Source: Chloroflexota bacterium
Lineage (GTDB): Bacteria; Chloroflexota; Dehalococcoidia; SM23-28-2; RBG-16-64-32
DNA length: 60,055 bases
Assembly (NCBI GenBank): GCA_022574655.1
Contig: JACZRQ010000003.1
Coordinates: 1 to 60,055 of the forward strand
Direction: 5' to 3'
In this document: positions 25,754 to 35,750 of the stretch, piece after piece
How the letters are laid out: each line of letters starts with the position of its first letter
Numbering within the stretch: the stretch's first letter is position 1
Position numbers and translations under genes: made by a program
Notes under the pieces: model-generated
Databases searched by the model: none
Told to the model about the DNA's origin: nothing
What the model saw: only the letters and a program-made list of their open reading frames with translations

Positions 25754-26767
25754 TTGCGCAGGGATGTACGGATAGAGCCAATGGCGTACACAATGAACAC
25801 CCCTTGGACGCTCGCCGGGCGCAATCTTGCGATTCAGAAGGCGATTGCGGAGATATACGAACAATACTTCGCCGGCGGCCCGCGCTGGATCGCCAAGCAC
25901 CTGCCTCAGCGAAAGCAGATGGGTGACTACGCCTCCAAACTCAGCGACGAGTCCAAAGAGATCCTCCTCGGTGACTACGGCATAGAATCCTTTATCGAAG
26001 ATTATGCGTTGATGGCGATTCAGGCTTCCGGCGACAGCCGCGCCATCAGCCAGACCTACACCCAATGGGTATTCGACGAAACTCGCCACAGCAAAGCCCT
26101 CTGGTATTGTTTCATCGACTCCGCTCTCTACAGCCACCGTGAGATGGACGAATATACGTACCAGTGCAGTCAGCACGTTTGGACGTTCGAGCTCCAGACC
26201 GGCCACGAGGCTACGCCTGAGCGTGGCGCTGCATACGCCATCGCCCAGGAGCGCCAGACCAAGAAAAACTATCGCGACATGCAGCGCCGTGTTTGGCAGG
26301 AGTACGGCTGTCCTAGAGACGCGACCCAGCGGCCGGTCTACCCGGCCATCGCCGGCGTCCTCGGCACGCTGGCCACGGACGAGGGCTACCACGAAGCCGT
26401 CTTTCGCAAGATCACCCGCGTCTATCTCAAGTTCTGGCCCGACAAGGCACTGCAGGCGATGTGGGACGTCTATGAGAAGTACCGCATGCCGATGGTGAAG
26501 CTGCCCAACGCGGAAGCCTTCCTCGACGCCGTCCTCTCGACTGGCATCGACTCACCCCGTGCCGTCGTCAAGGACATCCTCAAGCCCACGTATGAGTCAC
26601 TCGGCCTCGAAAGTCGCGCCGCCGTCAAGCGCGCCGCCCGCGAGAGCTGGGATCTCCCCGAAGGCGCCGTCATCCAGGTCGGCGACACCCTCGATCCGGA
26701 CATCACGGAAGACGCCATCCCATACCGCATGAACGCGGACGGGACGTTTACGCCTGTCTCCGCCTAA
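25754..26767 (+). CDS. Acyl-ACP desaturase (ferritin-like diiron, FA_desaturase_2 type)
   Basis: GDYGIESFIEDYALMAIQASGDSRAISQTYTQWVFDETRHSKAL and second iron motif DEGYHEAVF, characteristic of soluble acyl-ACP desaturases. Actual start may be 25793 (ATGAACACC). Confidence 0.8.
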   Translation: MRRDVRIEPMAYTMNTPWTLAGRNLAIQKAIAEIYEQYFAGGPRWIAKHLPQRKQMGDYASKLSDESKEILLGDYGIESFIEDYALMAIQASGDSRAISQTYTQWVFDETRHSKALWYCFIDSALYSHREMDEYTYQCSQHVWTFELQTGHEATPERGAAYAIAQERQTKKNYRDMQRRVWQEYGCPRDATQRPVYPAIAGVLGTLATDEGYHEAVFRKITRVYLKFWPDKALQAMWDVYEKYRMPMVKLPNAEAFLDAVLSTGIDSPRAVVKDILKPTYESLGLESRAAVKRAARESWDLPEGAVIQVGDTLDPDITEDAIPYRMNADGTFTPVSA

Positions 26768-26832
26768 GGGTGGCCGTGACGAGGAGGGGAGCGCCTTCTA
26801 CGTCAGCGATACGAAAATCCGTGAAGCTAGAT

Positions 26833-27210
26833 CTACCCGGCCGGCGCTGTCTGACGGGTCCAGGTAGCCATGTCGAAGTAGTCACGCCATGCCTTGATTT
26901 TGCCGCCCTCGATCTGGAAGACGCCGGCGACCGGTAGCTCAACTCTCTTGCCGGCGACGTCGAAGCGATCGACTCGCTCGGTCAGAACTACATCATCCGC
27001 CGCGGCGATGTTCAACATTTCCCACTCCGCCCACGTGATCGGCGTCAGGATCTGCTGCAAGAGCGTCTTGATCGCGGGCTTACCCTCAATCGGCGGCCCC
27101 GGCATGTTGTGGTAGATCGCGTCCTCAGTGAAGTAATCGACAAGCTCCGCGACATTACGGCGCGACCACGCCTCGCAGAACCTGGTGACGATATCGATGT
27201 TGGCGGACAT
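26833..27210 (-). CDS. Limonene-1,2-epoxide hydrolase / SnoaL-like (NTF2 fold) protein
   Basis: MSANIDIVTRFCEAWSRRNVAELVDYFTEDAIYHNMPGPPIEGKPAIKTLLQQIL...RVDRFDVAGKRVELPVAGVFQIEGGKIKAWRDYFDM. Start placed at ATG 27210 rather than track start 27300. Confidence 0.82.
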   Translation of the reverse strand: MSANIDIVTRFCEAWSRRNVAELVDYFTEDAIYHNMPGPPIEGKPAIKTLLQQILTPITWAEWEMLNIAAADDVVLTERVDRFDVAGKRVELPVAGVFQIEGGKIKAWRDYFDMATWTRQTAPAG

Positions 27211-27278
27211 GTGAACCCTCCCTGGTGAGTTACACTTGGCGATGTTAATGGAAGCGGTGTTGTGGAGCCCCGCAATAG

Positions 27279-27743
27279 TTGATTCCAGCCATAGTGACAT
27301 CTACTTATCACCTCGCACAGTACAACATCGCACGCCTCGTCGCGCCGCTGGACGATCCGCGGTTGCGGTCGTTCATGGACGCTCTTGACCGTCTGAACTG
27401 CCTCGCCGATGAATCTGAAGGGTTCGTCTGGCGGCATCAGACGGCCGACGGAAATTCTACCTCAGTGCGCGTGCGTGGCGACCCGATGATCGTCATCAAC
27501 TTCAGCGTCTGGGCCGCCATCGACTCGCTCTTTCAGTACGCCTACCACAGCGACCACGTTGAGATCTTCAGGCGTCGCAAAGAGTTCTTCGAACCGTTTG
27601 ACCTGGCATCGTTAGTGCTCTGGTGGATACCAGCCGGTCACATTCCGTCCGTCGAAGAGGCTGAGGAGCGGCTCGATCATTTGCGTGACCACGGACCGAC
27701 TCCACATGCGTTTATGTTCAAGCGCCGGTATCCGGCACCGTAA
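27279..27743 (+). CDS. DUF3291 domain-containing protein
   Basis: YHLAQYNIARLVAPLDDPRLRSFMDALDRLNCLADESEGFVWRHQ...NFSVWAAIDSLFQYAYHSDHVEIFRRRKEFFEPF...LVLWWIPAGHIPSVEEAEERLDHLRDHGPTPHAFMFK. Confidence 0.8.
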   Translation: MIPAIVTSTYHLAQYNIARLVAPLDDPRLRSFMDALDRLNCLADESEGFVWRHQTADGNSTSVRVRGDPMIVINFSVWAAIDSLFQYAYHSDHVEIFRRRKEFFEPFDLASLVLWWIPAGHIPSVEEAEERLDHLRDHGPTPHAFMFKRRYPAP

Positions 27744-27896
27744 TTGACATTGCCGACGATATCGTTCCTAGGTCTGCTCTCAAACGTTCGAAGCTTGTCA
27801 CAAAGTCCTTGTCTGAGAAGCCGTCATTCGCTAGGCTAGTCTTTACCCCCGCCGCGCATTGCTGTGCGCCTGACCGGAGCGGGGCTTCCTTCTGTG

Positions 27897-29639
27897 ATGA
27901 CTGAACTGCTAGACGTTCGCGCGGGCGCTTTTCTCATTTTGCGTGAGCTGCGCCGGCAACTGCGGTATCTGGGAGCTGCGCTTATACTCGGCGTTATATG
28001 GAGCTGCGCCCGTTTGGCCTTGCCCGTCCTCGCCGGGGTGACGATCGACGAGGCGATACGTAAGGATCGCGTCGATCTCCTTCTGGCGCTATGCGCCGTC
28101 ATCATTGTAATCGCCATCGGACAAGGCCTCGCGGCGGCCGCTCGGCGCTTCTGTGCTATGCGGACCGCCCACCGGGTCGAAGCGGACCTGAGAACGGCCC
28201 TCTACAACCACGTCAATCGCCTATCGTTCGATTACTACGATCGCACGTCGACTGGTCAGCTCATGTCGCGTGGCAGCACCGATCTCCACGAGGTGCAGGC
28301 CTTCGTGATGGTCATACCTATCAACACAGCGTTTCTTCTCATGGCCGTCGGCTCCTTCGTTATCCTGTTGCAGGTGCACCTCCTCCTCGCGCTCCTTGCC
28401 ATGGCTGCCTACCCACTGGTTACCCTCATCACGATTCGCTTCTTCAACAAGCTCTCTCCCGCGACGGCGGAGGTGCAACAAGGTCTCGGTGATCTAACAT
28501 CCGTGGTCGAAGAGAACATCGCGGGAGCCCGCCTGGTTCGTGCTTTCGGTCGCGAGCGTCAGCAGGAGGATCGTCTCCGTGGCGTAGCGGACAAGATCTA
28601 CGACGACAGCATGGAAGTCGCGCGCCTCCGTACGTTGTACACGCCTTTGTTCTACCTTCTTCCCGCCATAGGCCAGCTCGTAATACTCGGCTTCGGCGGC
28701 TGGCTCGTCCTTGAAGGCGACGTCACCACAGGTCAGTTCGTCTCGTTTTTCTACCTGCTCAACATGTTGGTGTGGCCCGTCCAGGGGCTCGGAGAACTCG
28801 TGGCCAGCGGCCAACGCGCTTTCACTTCGGCTGCTCGTGTCTGGAACGTGCTCAAGGAAGAGCCGACGGTAGCCCAGAACCCTGACCCCGTCGAACTGCC
28901 AGACGGCGAGGGGGCGATTAGTTTCCGGGACGTGCGATTTTCCTACAACGGAAGCGGCGCCATCCTGGACAACTTGTCGTTCGACGTGCCGTCAGGTACC
29001 GCTGTGGCACTCGTGGGGTCGACGGGCTGCGGCAAGTCGACAATCGGTCGGCTGCTTCCCCGCTTCTACGACGTGGATCGTGGTGACATCCTGATCGACG
29101 GAGTCAGCGTCAAAGAGATGGACCTCCACGAGCTCAGGCGAAACGTTGGCCTGGTGTTCGAAGACACCTTTCTTTTCTCCGACACGATCCGAAACAACAT
29201 AGCGTATGGGCGACTAAGTGCATCGAACGAAGAGATCGAGGAGGCGGCGCGGCTGGCACAAGCCTCTGAATTTATCGAGAAAATGTCCGAGGGATATGAC
29301 ACCGTCGTTGGCGAGCAGGGGTTCTCGCTCTCGGGTGGTCAGAGGCAGCGCATCGCTATCGCACGCGCGGTGCTGATGCAGCCGCGAGTCCTCATCCTGG
29401 ACGATGCCACCTCAAGCGTTGATGCCGCGATGGAGGAGGAGATCCGAAATGCGCTTGAGCGGGTGATGGTCGGCAGGACAACGATCATCATTTCCCACCG
29501 GCTCTCAACGATCGCCCTGGCGGATCAAGTGATGCTTCTCGAGCACGGAAGAATTGCGGAATCGGGCACTCATCAGGAACTCACACGAACCTCGGCGCGC
29601 TATCGCGAGGTGCTTGGCTTGGAGGCCGTCTCAGCATGA
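27897..29639 (+). CDS. ABC transporter, fused TMD-NBD (exporter half 1; degenerate catalytic site)
   Basis: Walker A GSTGCGKST, LSGGQRQR, Walker B VLILDDATSSVD (Asp at the catalytic Glu position), Q-loop VFEDTF. Confidence 0.93.
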   Translation: MTELLDVRAGAFLILRELRRQLRYLGAALILGVIWSCARLALPVLAGVTIDEAIRKDRVDLLLALCAVIIVIAIGQGLAAAARRFCAMRTAHRVEADLRTALYNHVNRLSFDYYDRTSTGQLMSRGSTDLHEVQAFVMVIPINTAFLLMAVGSFVILLQVHLLLALLAMAAYPLVTLITIRFFNKLSPATAEVQQGLGDLTSVVEENIAGARLVRAFGRERQQEDRLRGVADKIYDDSMEVARLRTLYTPLFYLLPAIGQLVILGFGGWLVLEGDVTTGQFVSFFYLLNMLVWPVQGLGELVASGQRAFTSAARVWNVLKEEPTVAQNPDPVELPDGEGAISFRDVRFSYNGSGAILDNLSFDVPSGTAVALVGSTGCGKSTIGRLLPRFYDVDRGDILIDGVSVKEMDLHELRRNVGLVFEDTFLFSDTIRNNIAYGRLSASNEEIEEAARLAQASEFIEKMSEGYDTVVGEQGFSLSGGQRQRIAIARAVLMQPRVLILDDATSSVDAAMEEEIRNALERVMVGRTTIIISHRLSTIALADQVMLLEHGRIAESGTHQELTRTSARYREVLGLEAVSA

Positions 29640-31402
29640 GCGGTAACGATGTGCACGTCAACAGCGCTTTGGAAGCAGCCAACATGCTTGTGCACCGCTG
29701 GCCCGTTATCGTCGCCGCGACGTTCTCGATCGTGCTGTTTACAGGTGCGATCCTGCTCCGGCCGATCGTCATACAACGCGCCATCGACGATGGTCTCATA
29801 GGCGGCGACCGACAGACCCTGCTGATAGCTACGATCGTTTTCGGCGCGTTGGCGCTTTCTGTCTACGTCTTTCAGGCGGCCAGCACGTACACCACCGCAT
29901 GGTTGGGCCAGCGCTTTATGCGTGACCTCCGAGTCCGCTTATTCTCACACTACCAGCGGCTCTCCATGTCCTTCTTCGACCGGGAGAACTCAGGCCGTCT
30001 TGTCTCCCGTATGACGGCAGACATGAATGCCCTGACGGACGTGTTGAACAACGGTTTTCTCATCGTCATTCAATCCGCTCTTATTTTGTTAGGAACCGTC
30101 ATAATCATGTTCGCGCTGAGCTGGCAACTATCGCTCGTCACTCTCGTGATCTTTCCGCCGCTCCTAATCGGCACAGCAATGTTCAGGATCTACTCGGCGC
30201 GAGCCTATGAAGTCGTTCGTGATCGCATCGCCGACGTTCTTATTCACATGCAGGAGACCTTCGCTGGGATGCGTGTCGTCAAGGCGTACGGCCGCGAGCC
30301 GTACAACATGGAGCGATTCGGTGCGATCAACGAAGACAACTTCGAGGCTAACATCCGCACAGTCCGAATCTCTTCGATGTACATACCCCTTATTGAATGG
30401 CTCGGCGGCTTCGGAATCGGCATCATCCTCTACTTCGGTGGACGCTGGGTCATCGGCGACGCCGTTACCGTTGGCACGGTCGCTGCGTTTATCTTCTACC
30501 TCGACTTCATCTTTCAGCCTATCCAGCGACTCTCGCAGGTGTATGACATGCTGCAGAGCGCGCTTGCGGCGCTGAACAAGATCTTCAGCCTGCTCGCCGT
30601 GGAGCCGGAACTGAGAGATCCTGAGCGCCCCCTCGATCTGGCTGGCCCCAGACGCGGCGCGATCGAGTTCGATCGCGTTACTTTCGGTTACGATCCGGGC
30701 AGGCCGGTCCTGCACGAGGTAAGCTTCCAAATCGAGCCGGGCCAACGCGTCGCTCTGGTAGGAGCAACCGGCGCCGGTAAGTCTACAATTGCAAAACTTG
30801 CGTTGCGCTTCTACGACCCAACATCGGGACGGATTCTTCTCGATTCCCGGGATCTACGCGACCTGCGCTTCGCTGACCTGCGTAGTGTGGTTACGCTTGT
30901 CCCCCAGGAGGGCTTCCTCTTCTCGGGCACGATTCGCGAGAACATTCTCTTCGGCAGACCAGACGCTAGCGAAGAGGATGTGATTCGTTCCTGCCGTGTC
31001 CTCGGCATTCACGAGTTCATTCAGGCGCTTCCGGATGGCTACGACACGGCAGTCAGCTATCGCGGCTCTCGCCTCTCGGCCGGAGAGAAGCAACTTGTCT
31101 CTCTCGCCCGCGCATTTCTTGCCGACCCGCCCGTCCTCATCCTCGACGAAGCGACGTCCAGCCTTGACCCTCACACTGAGGCACTCGTTGAAGACGCAAT
31201 GGCTCGCCTCTATGCCGATCGGACTACTATAGTCGTCGCGCACCGCCTTAGTACGGCGGAGCATGCCGATCGCGTCCTCGTAATCGACGACGGTAGACTC
31301 GTCGAGGATGGGCATCACCGTGAATTGGTTCGTCGTGAGGGCGCGTACGCCGCTCTCTACGGCAAATGGGCGCCCGAACCCGCTTCTTCCGACGTAGCCT
31401 GA
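29636..31402 (+). CDS. ABC transporter, fused TMD-NBD (exporter half 2)
   Basis: Walker A GATGAGKST, signature LSAGEKQL, Walker B VLILDEATSSLD; 4-nt overlap with half 1. Confidence 0.93.
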   Translation: MSGNDVHVNSALEAANMLVHRWPVIVAATFSIVLFTGAILLRPIVIQRAIDDGLIGGDRQTLLIATIVFGALALSVYVFQAASTYTTAWLGQRFMRDLRVRLFSHYQRLSMSFFDRENSGRLVSRMTADMNALTDVLNNGFLIVIQSALILLGTVIIMFALSWQLSLVTLVIFPPLLIGTAMFRIYSARAYEVVRDRIADVLIHMQETFAGMRVVKAYGREPYNMERFGAINEDNFEANIRTVRISSMYIPLIEWLGGFGIGIILYFGGRWVIGDAVTVGTVAAFIFYLDFIFQPIQRLSQVYDMLQSALAALNKIFSLLAVEPELRDPERPLDLAGPRRGAIEFDRVTFGYDPGRPVLHEVSFQIEPGQRVALVGATGAGKSTIAKLALRFYDPTSGRILLDSRDLRDLRFADLRSVVTLVPQEGFLFSGTIRENILFGRPDASEEDVIRSCRVLGIHEFIQALPDGYDTAVSYRGSRLSAGEKQLVSLARAFLADPPVLILDEATSSLDPHTEALVEDAMARLYADRTTIVVAHRLSTAEHADRVLVIDDGRLVEDGHHRELVRREGAYAALYGKWAPEPASSDVA

Positions 31403-31453
31403 CTCGTCTGTGTCACGCAGACCGTCGGCGATGCCGGTCTCCTTCGGGGTCGG

Positions 31454-32224
31454 CTACGACCAACTCCCGAGCGGATCCAGGAACGTCGCGACGGCCTCGT
31501 TGAACTTCTTCGGCTGATCGATGTTGGCTGCGTGACCGGCGTCCGGGATCACAACCTTTGTAGCGCCCGGAATCTTCGCAGCCATGAAGTCCGTCGCCGC
31601 GATAAACGGCGTATCGCGCTCGCCGATCAGTACTAGCGTTGGCACCCCAATTTCTGCCATAGAATCGATAACACTTGAGTCGAACTGCTTGAGCATCCCA
31701 CGCGCCGAGTGCGCCAAGCCTTGAGCCGACCTGTGCCGGCTCATCCTCACTTCCTGGCCACCCTTCTCCACGGATGCCAGACCGTTCTTCTCGAACGAAA
31801 GTGCGCGTCTCTCCGCTCGGTCGTTCCACGCCTCTCGACCGTCCGGGTTTCGATAGCCGGGACCAGTGTCGAACAACAGGAGGCCGTGAACGCGTTCGGG
31901 ATGTGTGCGATGGAACGCCAACGACATGTACCCGCCGAGCGACAAGCCGCCCACAACAGCCTTCGAGACCTTCACCTCGTCCAGGATCGCTGCCATGTCC
32001 GCGAGCGTCTCTGCCTCGGAGTAGAGCGTCGCGTCCGCCGGGCTGTCACTTTCGCCGTGCCCGAGCATGTCCCAGGTGATCAAACGATAGCGATCAGCGA
32101 ACTCCGCTACCTGTCCGCCCCACATCGCAGATGTCGCTCCATAGCCGTGGGATAGAAGGATAGGGGGGCCTGAACCATTGTCTTCGTAGTAGATTCGGAC
32201 GCTGCTTCGCTCGATGTATGGCAT
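31454..32224 (-). CDS. Alpha/beta hydrolase
   Basis: GPPILLSHGYGATSAMWGGQV, nucleophile elbow VGGLSLGGYMSLAF, catalytic His region IPDAGHAANIDQPKKFNEAVATFL. Confidence 0.9.
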   Translation of the reverse strand: MPYIERSSVRIYYEDNGSGPPILLSHGYGATSAMWGGQVAEFADRYRLITWDMLGHGESDSPADATLYSEAETLADMAAILDEVKVSKAVVGGLSLGGYMSLAFHRTHPERVHGLLLFDTGPGYRNPDGREAWNDRAERRALSFEKNGLASVEKGGQEVRMSRHRSAQGLAHSARGMLKQFDSSVIDSMAEIGVPTLVLIGERDTPFIAATDFMAAKIPGATKVVIPDAGHAANIDQPKKFNEAVATFLDPLGSWS

Positions 32225-32330
32225 CGTTTGACCTCACATTCTCGTAATGAACATTAGCCCGCCAAACCCGAACGCGATAGTGCGGCGATGGCGCGGCTAT
32301 TGTCCACAGTGGGAGAATAACGTAGTTTTG

Positions 32331-32939
32331 ATGTCCACCAGCGCGATAGTCCTCGCAGGCGGAAAGGGCCGCCGACTCGGTGTTAAGAAGCACTTGCTCG
32401 AGATCGGCGGTCGTTCTCTGTTGGAGATAGTCGTCGCCCGGGTTTCCGTTGTTTCCGGCGACGTGATCGTAGTGGCATCGCCCGCCGATACGATCAGCAT
32501 CCGGTTTCGCGGGATAAAGGTCGTTTCGGACGTCGTGCCGGGGAGAGGCCCGCTTTCCGGCCTTCACGCTGGGCTGCGTGTCGCTAAGTTCGATCGAGCG
32601 CTGCTGGTCGGGTGTGACATGCCCTTCTTGAGCACGGAACTACTGCACCACCTGGTCGAAACGGCCACGGATTCGGACGCAGTCGTCCCCCAGATCGCCA
32701 ATGATCTGGAACCCCTGCTCGCGGTCTACTCGCGAGCGTGCCTACCCATAGTTGAGGTCTTGCTCAACCGAGAGGACGCGAGTATGAGGGATCTCTTGGA
32801 CGACGTTCGGGTCCATCTCGTGCCGGAAGACGAGGTGCGTCAGTTCGATCCGGAAGGTCGGAGCTGGTTCAACGTCAACACACCAAGCGATGCTGATACG
32901 GCGCGTGCCCTTTGGGAGGAACTCGAGGGCGCTGATTAG
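32331..32939 (+). CDS. mobA: Molybdenum cofactor guanylyltransferase (MobA-like NTP transferase)
   Basis: MSTSAIVLAGGKGRRLGVKKHLLEIGGRSLLE, DVVPGRGPLSGLHAGL, LVGCDMPFLSTELL, WFNVNTPSD. Confidence 0.8.
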   Translation: MSTSAIVLAGGKGRRLGVKKHLLEIGGRSLLEIVVARVSVVSGDVIVVASPADTISIRFRGIKVVSDVVPGRGPLSGLHAGLRVAKFDRALLVGCDMPFLSTELLHHLVETATDSDAVVPQIANDLEPLLAVYSRACLPIVEVLLNREDASMRDLLDDVRVHLVPEDEVRQFDPEGRSWFNVNTPSDADTARALWEELEGAD

Positions 32940-32988
32940 TGTTCGTGCGCGATCGCCGCACTCCTCGGTTGTTGGATAATGTAATTAG

Positions 32989-35748
32989 ATGCTGGACAAG
33001 TACAGTGAAAAGCGGGATTTCGAGCGGACTCCGGAGCCGGCCTCCGGCGACGACTCGGTCGGCACGGGACCCCTGACCTTCGTCATCCAGAAGCACGACG
33101 CGACGCGCCTACACTACGATTTTCGCCTCGAGATCGATGGCGTTCTCAAGTCGTGGCCAATTCCTAAGGGGCCTTCGCTGGACCCAAGCGACAAGCGGCT
33201 CGCCGTCATGGTGGAGGATCACCCGATGGACTACGCCACCTTCGAGGGCGTTATCCCTAAAGGTGAGTACGGCGCCGGCGAAGTAATCGTCTGGGACGCT
33301 GGCACCTACTCACCCGATGATCACGGGCGGCTTTCCTTCCACGATCGCGGTGAGGCGAGTCAGCGTATGCGAGAGGCTCTCGAAAATGGCAAGCTTTCGG
33401 TCTTTCTGCGCGGTCAGAAACTGAAAGGCTCGTGGACTCTCGTCAAGACCAGCCGCGGCGAAAATGAATGGCTGCTGATCAAGCACAAAGATCGATTCGT
33501 CGACACGCGGGACGTCACCGAGGAAGAACACTCCGTCCTGTCCCAGCTCAGTCTCGACGACATCCGCGCCGGTCATCTACCACAACGGCGAAGTCGGCTC
33601 GGTGTCAAGCCTCAGGAACTAACGGGTGCGAAGAAGGCGCGGATTCCAAAGTCGGTCAAGCCAATGCTGGCTACGCTCACAGACAAGCCGTTCTCGTCTG
33701 ACGCTTGGCTCTTCGAACCCAAGCTCGATGGCGTTCGAGTCGTTGCCTTCCTCGACGGAAACAGCGTGCGGCTGCAGTCGCGACGGGGATTGGACGCCAC
33801 TAACAACTATCCGCTGGTCGCCGAGGACCTCAAGTCTCAGACGGAACCGCAGCTCGTACTGGATGGAGAGATTGTGGCCCACGATGAAGACGGCGTTCCC
33901 TCCTTCCAGCTCCTACAGCAGCGCATCAACCTCCAACGGGAAGCCGATATTCAACGAGCGGATTCTGAGATACCAGTTCTTTTCTACGTATTCGACCTTC
34001 TCTATGCCGGTGGGTACGACCTGCGTTCCGTCCCGCTGATCCAGCGCAAGTCACTGCTAAGTCAGATCGTGATTCCTAGCGATTGTGTGCAGATCGTTGA
34101 TCACTTCGAAGAGGACGGGAATTCGGCCTACAAGGCCGTCGTCGAACATGGACTGGAGGGGCTGATCGCAAAGAAGGTCGACAGCCTCTACGAGTCCGGA
34201 AAGCGCGCTAGCGGTTGGCTGAAGATCAAAAGTACTCTGGAGGACGAGTTCGTCGTCGGCGGCTACAGCCAGGGGCAAGGCGGCCGCGCCGGTACGTTCG
34301 GAGCGCTACTCGTAGGGCAGTACGATAAGGAAGGCAAACTTACGTATGCTGGCAAGGTCGGCACCGGATTCGACGACCGCACCTTGGAGGCGTTAAAGTC
34401 TCAGCTCGATGACCTGATGGCGGCCGTTAGTCCTTTTGCAGAAGACGCTAAGCCCGGCAGCTCTCCCTTCGGCCGACCGAAGAACACGGCTGTGACTTGG
34501 GTTCAGCCTGAGCTCGTCGCACGAGTGAAGTTCTCCCAGTGGACCGACGACAACCGCCTGCGAGCCCCTAGCTTTCTCGGCCTGCGCGAAGACAAGGATC
34601 CTAAGGAGGTGCAGCGGGCGCGTGTAGTTGCTGCGCCGGTTGCCGCCGTATCCACACCGCCGGCTCGCGCCCGACGGAAAGATGCGGCGGGCGTCTTATC
34701 GCAGTTGGAGCAGGGGCTTGACGAATTCACCTTGAAGGTCGGTCGACACAAAGTTCCGGTGACTAACCTGAGCAAGGAACTTTGGCCAGCCATGACGAAT
34801 CAGCGAGCGCTCACCAAACGCGATCTGCTTGTCTATTTGGCGCGTGTGTCGCCGTATCTACTCCCTCACCTGAAGGATCGGCCACTGACGCTCACACGCT
34901 ACCCGAACGGAATAACCGAAAAACACTTCTACCAGAAGCACTGGGAGGGGAAGCTACCCGCGTTCGTGGACACGGTGGCGCTGTACTCCAGCCACAATGA
35001 GGGCGACGGCGACTATCTGATGTGTAACAACCTGCCCACGTTGCTCTGGCTCGGTCAGCTTGCCGACATCGAGCTGCATACCTGGTATTCTCGCACCGAT
35101 CCCGAGCCAGACGGTCATCACTTGCCGACGGCGTTCAGTCACTCGGACGCGGCGATTCGCAGTTCGTTACTCAACTACCCGGACTTCATCGTATTTGACC
35201 TCGATCCGTACATCTATTCAGGTGAAGAAGCGAAGGGCGAGGAACCTGAACTGAACCGCCGGGCGTTCGCCAAGACTTGTGAAGTGGCGCTGTGGCTCAA
35301 AGAGATTCTCGATTCACTTTCGCTCTCATCGTTCGTCAAAACGACGGGACGCACCGGGCTGCACATCTACGTGCCCATCCTGCGCCAGCTGGATTACGGA
35401 GCAGTGCGATCGGCCTGCGAGACTATCGGTAAGTTTCTGGTCAGGGCACACCCGCGTGACATAACAATGGAGTGGGCCGTGAACAAGCGTACCGGGAAGG
35501 TGTTTTTTGACCACAACCAGAACGTGCGAGGAAAGACGCTGGCGTCTCTCTATTCGCCGCGTCCGAGTGCCAACGGTGGCGTCTCGATGCCGATCCATTG
35601 GGATGAGGTGGGCGAGGTCTACCCGACTGACTTCACAATCCTGACCGCGCCTGCACGGCTCGAACAAACGGGCGACCTCTGGGCAGATATCCTCAAGGAG
35701 AAACACGACCTCGAGAAGCTACTTGGGTCGATAGAGAGCGAGGATTAG
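32989..35748 (+). CDS. ligD: Multifunctional DNA ligase D (3'-phosphoesterase - ATP ligase - primase/polymerase order)
   Basis: PE: FVIQKHDATRLHYDFRLEIDGVLKSWPIPKGPS; LIG: FEPKLDGVRVVAF, LVLDGEIVA, EGLIAKK, SGWLKIK; POL: TLTRYPNGITEKHFYQKH, FIVFDLDPYIYS, KTTGRTGLHIYVPI. Confidence 0.95.
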   Translation: MLDKYSEKRDFERTPEPASGDDSVGTGPLTFVIQKHDATRLHYDFRLEIDGVLKSWPIPKGPSLDPSDKRLAVMVEDHPMDYATFEGVIPKGEYGAGEVIVWDAGTYSPDDHGRLSFHDRGEASQRMREALENGKLSVFLRGQKLKGSWTLVKTSRGENEWLLIKHKDRFVDTRDVTEEEHSVLSQLSLDDIRAGHLPQRRSRLGVKPQELTGAKKARIPKSVKPMLATLTDKPFSSDAWLFEPKLDGVRVVAFLDGNSVRLQSRRGLDATNNYPLVAEDLKSQTEPQLVLDGEIVAHDEDGVPSFQLLQQRINLQREADIQRADSEIPVLFYVFDLLYAGGYDLRSVPLIQRKSLLSQIVIPSDCVQIVDHFEEDGNSAYKAVVEHGLEGLIAKKVDSLYESGKRASGWLKIKSTLEDEFVVGGYSQGQGGRAGTFGALLVGQYDKEGKLTYAGKVGTGFDDRTLEALKSQLDDLMAAVSPFAEDAKPGSSPFGRPKNTAVTWVQPELVARVKFSQWTDDNRLRAPSFLGLREDKDPKEVQRARVVAAPVAAVSTPPARARRKDAAGVLSQLEQGLDEFTLKVGRHKVPVTNLSKELWPAMTNQRALTKRDLLVYLARVSPYLLPHLKDRPLTLTRYPNGITEKHFYQKHWEGKLPAFVDTVALYSSHNEGDGDYLMCNNLPTLLWLGQLADIELHTWYSRTDPEPDGHHLPTAFSHSDAAIRSSLLNYPDFIVFDLDPYIYSGEEAKGEEPELNRRAFAKTCEVALWLKEILDSLSLSSFVKTTGRTGLHIYVPILRQLDYGAVRSACETIGKFLVRAHPRDITMEWAVNKRTGKVFFDHNQNVRGKTLASLYSPRPSANGGVSMPIHWDEVGEVYPTDFTILTAPARLEQTGDLWADILKEKHDLEKLLGSIESED

Positions 35749-35750
35749 TG

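Noticed and set aside
30164-30745. 193-aa minus-strand ORF
   Set aside because: Antisense shadow of ABC exporter half 2; no recognisable domain.
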